This document shows positions 59,840 to 64,000 of a stretch of 64,000 nt of DNA, piece after piece. The position numbers and the translations under genes were made by a program. The stretch is taken from positions 40,304 through 104,303 of the forward strand of contig JANBPK010001479.1 in the NCBI GenBank assembly GCA_027579435.1, read 5' to 3'. Below the pieces are notes generated by a model. It saw only the letters and a program-made list of their open reading frames with translations. It had not been told where the DNA came from and did no database searches. This stretch comes from Candolleomyces eurysporus (taxonomy: Eukaryota > Basidiomycota > Agaricomycetes > Agaricales > Psathyrellaceae). How positions within the stretch are numbered: the stretch's first letter is position 1; each line of letters starts with the position of its first letter.

Positions 59840-62800
59840 ATGCTCCTCTCTACTCCTACAAAGCCCTTTTCACACAGAGGATCTCGCTACCCATCCACAA
59901 TGGCCCCCTCATACAACTTTCCGTCACCCGGACGCCGCTCAGACGTGGATTCCCCAATGCTGACACCGTCGCCTCGTAGTCGGCCACCATTTCCAGCCCT
60001 GGCGTTCTCTAGTGACCTCGAAGAAATCTTTCGCTCTCCATTCCAGTCTCCTGCGCANGCGCAACCATACAGCTCAACCTACTCCATCTCTAAACCACAG
60101 CCTATCACCGCGGACGACGAAGAAGGTCGTGTGTTCGCCTCCTCGAACCCTTCCACGTTGTTTCCGCAGCTCTTTTCACCTCAGCCTCTGCTCACCCCAG
60201 CCAAGCCAAATGCGACCCGGACAGCCTTGTCAATCAAGAACATGAATCAGCTTTCCGAGGTGGCCGCAGACCACAAACCATTGGCGACACGTGTTGGGAT
60301 GAAGCGCAAGTCGAATGTGCACTGCACCCCACTCAAAGTCGAGGGAGCCGAGTTCCAACGCTTGGGTCCTCTGCCACTTCCGAAGACCCCAGTGAGCAAA
60401 GCTGACCCCGATGTCGCTCTCGGGCATCACACGACGACGCTTAGGAAGCTCCGGCTCGCAGACAGGATGGACGTCTTGGATGACTCTGGGTGCGAGATGG
60501 ATGATGACGATGCAGAGGCAGTGTTGTTGCAGAAGAATAGGTCAAGGAGAGTAGCTGTGCCCTACAAAGGAAAGGCAAAGGAAGAGGATATAATTGAAGC
60601 AATATCTCCTGGAGGCCATGTTACCAAGAGGCGTGCTCGCTCCAGGCCCGTATCTGGAGAGCTTCAAGAACAAGTCCTCAGATCTCCTGGCTCTCCTCTT
60701 CAGGTGTGTTTTGCCCCGCCATTCGTGCCTCGAACCGTTTCTCACATTCGTCGAACGGAACCGCAGTCCCAGAAGGCTCGTCCTAGAAAGAGTGGGACAG
60801 TCACCTTTCCATCCGCTACAACGTACCNGGGGGAGACCTTCTCCCGGCTCTTCCTCTTCAGAGAGCGGTTCACCGCTTCCTCGCCGAGTCAGCCATGTCG
60901 GTGCCGGTCGGCCTCCCCTCAAGCAGCCTCCCCTCTTTTCTAGACCAACGCTCAACCGACAAGACAATCTGAGCGCTGCTACCCTTTTCTTTGGACCAAC
61001 GATTCCCCAACTCGATCTTACTCACGATCGCTCCCGTACCAACTCTTCGGTCCTCTCAAAGAGTGCCGGCGAGCCTCGTGCCGCAACCAAGCACACCCGC
61101 GTTCCTTCCAATCGCCATAGCTATGCGGGTAGCACCGATTCGTTTTGGTCGCGAATTCAGCGCACCGCGGCATCCCCGTCTCCCAGCTCCAGGTCCAGGC
61201 AGAAGAATGGCATGGATACTGACGATGAAGACATGTCTTTCGACGGACCAGCATCGTCTTCGTTCAGTAACATTTCTGATATCCCGTCGCCAATCTCAAA
61301 AAGGCCGTTACCCAGCAAGTACCAGGAATCGCGACGGGGATCCACAGGCAACTATGGTGACTTCCCCACAGTACCTGGACTGGAATCACCCGGATCCGAC
61401 TTCAGCCTCGTTACCCCTGCGCACGAGCCCCACGCTAGCTCAGGTTGGCCACAACTGAGCATCAAGATTGAAGACGGGAATGAACTAGCCGCGAGTTCAG
61501 GTGACGGAGTCGGTGTGGATGAGTTCATTGTTCGCACATTGGCTGCTGCCTCCAAGGGACCGGGCCCCGGCACGAAGAGGGTTCCTGGGACTCCGGTGAA
61601 GAAGGTTCGAACCGCCTTTCTGGGACCCGACCGACCCTGGCAGAGTGCGGCTACGTCGAAAATCGGTTTGAAGGAGGAGTGCGACTTTCGAAAAGTACCG
61701 CGGAAGAGTTTGCCTGCGGCATTTCCCCAATTGGATGGAAAGCGGGGCAAGAGTCTATTGGAACAGTGTTCTGATTCTGAAGGCGAAGAAGACAGTCCGA
61801 GCGGAAGGAAGAACGGCAAATACGCTGCTGCTTCCCTTGGGCTGGGTTATCCTCCGACTATGCCTCCTGGCGCTGGATCCACTGACACAGTCACTGGGAA
61901 GAACGGGCCGTTCTTCTTGGCACGAAACCGCTGGTTGACGCGAAGAAGCAGCAGTGGTGCCTTTTCGAGCGGCAGTGAATCGACTGCTCAAGGTGAAAAC
62001 ACTCCAACTCGGAGCAAAGGTATCGGTAAGTCCACCATCACATACCCCATGTAGTCGGTCACTGAACTATCGATGTGATGATCTTCACAGATTGGCAACT
62101 GCCCAAATTGCGCATCACCACATCGTCCGAGCGGTCCGCGTCCGGATCGTCCACAAGCTCGGGCATCGCGAATTCCCCGACGGATCGCAAGAAGAGTATG
62201 GGACGTCATGTGGTTCCCCCCCGAACTTCCTCGTCGGCGCAGCTTGGTCAACCGAGCCTCGTACGAAACGCTTTCGGTTCAAGAAACCAGTCGCTTCGAA
62301 CGCGACTTCGAAACGGTTGACGAGCTTGGAAGCGGAGAGTTTGGAAACGTTATCAAAGTTCGGTCGAAAACTGGGAATGATGCTCAAGTCTATGCGATCA
62401 AGAAATCGAAGCGGTTTGAGGGTGTAAAGCACAGGTTTGTTTGTTTATCTCATGTTTCTTTCAGTCGTCGTATCTGCGACGGGCGCTCGCTTCGCACCTT
62501 TTTGAGGAGAAAGAGCTTCCCTTGTTGTTATGGTGATGCAAAGGGCTTGGTGCTGACTTGGTTTGAACACGACAGACTCCGACTAAGGGAAGAAGTTGAC
62601 GTTCTCAAACACCTCTCTCACTCCGCAAGCCGAGAGGGATTAGACGGCGGTCATCCGAACGTCTTGGCGTACATCGACAGTTGGGAGGAGGATGAAGCAC
62701 TTTATATTCAAACGGAACTGTGTGACTCGGGGAGCCTGTCAAGGTTCTTGTGGGAATATGGAAAGGTGTTTCCACGGTTGGAAGAGTCGAGGGTGTGGAA

Positions 62801-63611
62801 GATAATCGTGGATCTGAGTAACGTAAGTAATCTATCTGGTCTGGTTGGATGCGGTGGAGAACTCATCATTTGCGCATTATTTAGGGCCTTCGATTCATCC
62901 ATAGAGCTGGAGTGATCCATCTTGACTTGAAGCCCTCGAATGTGTTCATCACTGGTGAGGGACGGCTGAAGATTGGAGACTTTGGAATGGCCTCCATATG
63001 GCCGCGACCCAAACCTGTGGTCGACGAGCTGTGTGGCGAAGGCAACGGAGGATTCGAACGAGAGGGCGACAAGTTGTATTTGGCGCCGGAAATCTTGCAA
63101 GGACGGTACAGCCAAGCTGCGGATATCTTCAGGTGAGCCCTCGCACGGTTCCATCGGTCTTGTAAGATTGGTCCTTCTCACGTCATGGATTTTGCTTCTA
63201 GTTTTGGCATGACAATCTTGGAAACGGCATCGAACATCTTGGTTCCTGACCAGTACGTTGGCGGTCCGCTTGGTCCGTGGGTAGTGAACTGACGCACCAA
63301 TTTGCAGAGGCGAATCGTGGCATAGGCTGCGACGGGAGGATTTCTCGCAGGTTGATTGGCACGGCAGCGAGGAGCTGCTGCAGCTCATCAGACAGATGAT
63401 GCGCACGGAGCCGTCGCGCAGGCTGACGGTGCACCAGGTGTGTGCGCACGCCGTGGTGTCCCGTGCGCGGAGAAACATGGAGGAAGCTCACCGGAGGGCG
63501 AAGAAGCAGGGACAGAGTGTGTTCGCAGCATCGCCGCTGGCAAGTGTGCCGGAGGGCTTCCTGGAGGAAATCCTTGGCGGGGAGGGGGGTGCGATGGATC
63601 TTAGTCCGTAG
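59840..63611 (+). CDS. wee1: Wee1-type cell-cycle kinase
   Basis: Nuclear kinase that phosphorylates the inhibitory Tyr of Cdk1 and holds the G2/M transition. A long Ser/Pro-rich N-terminal half ([19 protein letters not shown] onward, many SP and TP sites) precedes the kinase domain. Motifs are [18 protein letters not shown] (Gly loop), [12 protein letters not shown] (Lys), [13 protein letters not shown] (HLDLKP, a Wee1 mark), LKIGDFGMA and [12 protein letters not shown] (the EGD-x-x-Y-x-APE Wee1 signature). The C-terminus ends GGAMDLSP at 63611. The N at 60829 breaks the frame and is silent if ignored. A second frame change lies between DRKKSMGRH and [12 protein letters not shown], around a run of seven C at 62216-62222. 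It could be a base-call slip or an 88-nt intron with an AAG acceptor. Confidence 0.85.
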
Positions 63612-63931
63612 AAAAGACAATTCTCTTGCTTTCGATCTGGGACAATGTATATTGTGTTCTTCTAAGAGTATGGTTTCCATCGCTGCAGCGTACATCTTGT
63701 TGTGATATTTAATGTGTACTCTAGAATAGGGAGAAACTGATTATGGCTAGACTGTTCCCAAAAAAGCAGACCGGCTTGGGTTGGCTCGGTTCGGTCGGCG
63801 CGGCTCGGGGTGGCCCGAGATCTGTGGAATTGCAAGGGTTGCCGTTCTTTTCGCTGGTTTTTGGATTTTTCCATGTTGCGCGTGACTACTTAAACCAAGC
63901 TGTCCCTTCCCTTCCTCCACACCGACCGACC
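63612..63931. other. Wee1 3' flank and next promoter
   Basis: No gene. A G/T-rich patch with GGCTCGG-like repeats lies at about 63770-63815, before the next start codon. Confidence 0.4.
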
Positions 63932-64000
63932 ATGGGCTTCGACTATCCCCCCTCCGCCCTCCACGACCCCGCCGCCGTCGACTTCCGCGCCTTCTTCCCC
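63932..64000 (+). CDS. N-terminus of a further gene (partial)
   Basis: ATG at 63932 in a good context (accgaccgaccATGG) opens a frame to the window end: MGFDYPPSALHDPAAVDFRA then FFP. The short run ending in DFRAFFP recalls the beginning of basidiomycete homeodomain regulators, in which the homeodomain follows directly. That is a recollection from a very short piece, and the identity is open. Confidence 0.4.
   Translation, partial: MGFDYPPSALHDPAAVDFRAFFP

Overview
The window is nuclear DNA of a filamentous basidiomycete, most likely a mushroom-forming agaricomycete. The evidence is dense protein genes split by many short introns (mostly 45-65 nt, GT..AG, often with a CTRAY-like branch site), tiny exons, and a typical fungal housekeeping set. 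I saw no rRNA, tRNA or CRISPR. No transposon with a recognisable coding domain is present. Gene models were spliced by eye. For ten of them the exon lengths sum to an exact reading frame, and those are the firmest.

Layout. 1-170 is the tail of an unidentified gene, followed by about 3.6 kb without a gene. 3.8-12.6 kb holds a Nab2-type poly(A)-binding zinc-finger gene facing a mitochondrial P-loop ATPase gene. That ATPase gene, with the last exon of nab2 attached, is tandemly duplicated, so two ATPase copies flank a decayed nab2 fragment. 12.9-17.3 kb has a SAP-domain gene with an internal repeat and a small coiled-coil gene. 17.6-32.3 kb is a run of plus-strand genes: eIF4G, a TRK potassium transporter, an aldo-keto reductase, an unknown protein, a GNAT acetyltransferase and Tim22. 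32.6-44.6 kb is a run of minus-strand genes: an alpha-arrestin, two F-box-like proteins, mitoribosomal mS33, GlcNAc-6-phosphate deacetylase and a peroxisomal-type acyl/coumaroyl-CoA ligase. 45.5-50.3 kb has a Yra1/ALYREF-like mRNA export factor, the cornichon cargo receptor Erv14 and a conserved unknown. 51-54 kb is an accessory patch with a broken gene, an unknown gene and a 21-bp minisatellite. 54.3-64 kb has a Ted1/Cdc1-type GPI-remodelling phosphoesterase, a FIT/Scs3 lipid-droplet protein, ALA dehydratase, the Wee1 kinase and the first codons of another gene.

The genes do not form a pathway cluster. They are unlinked core functions: mRNA 3' processing and export, translation initiation, mitochondrial import and ribosome, ER-Golgi traffic and lipid/GPI work, heme synthesis, chitin-sugar catabolism, cell cycle. 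The most unusual parts are the tandem duplication, the minisatellite patch, the interrupted arrestin domain, and a systematic base-call artefact. In that artefact, single N symbols beside homopolymers break reading frames, and several of those frames close cleanly if the N is ignored.
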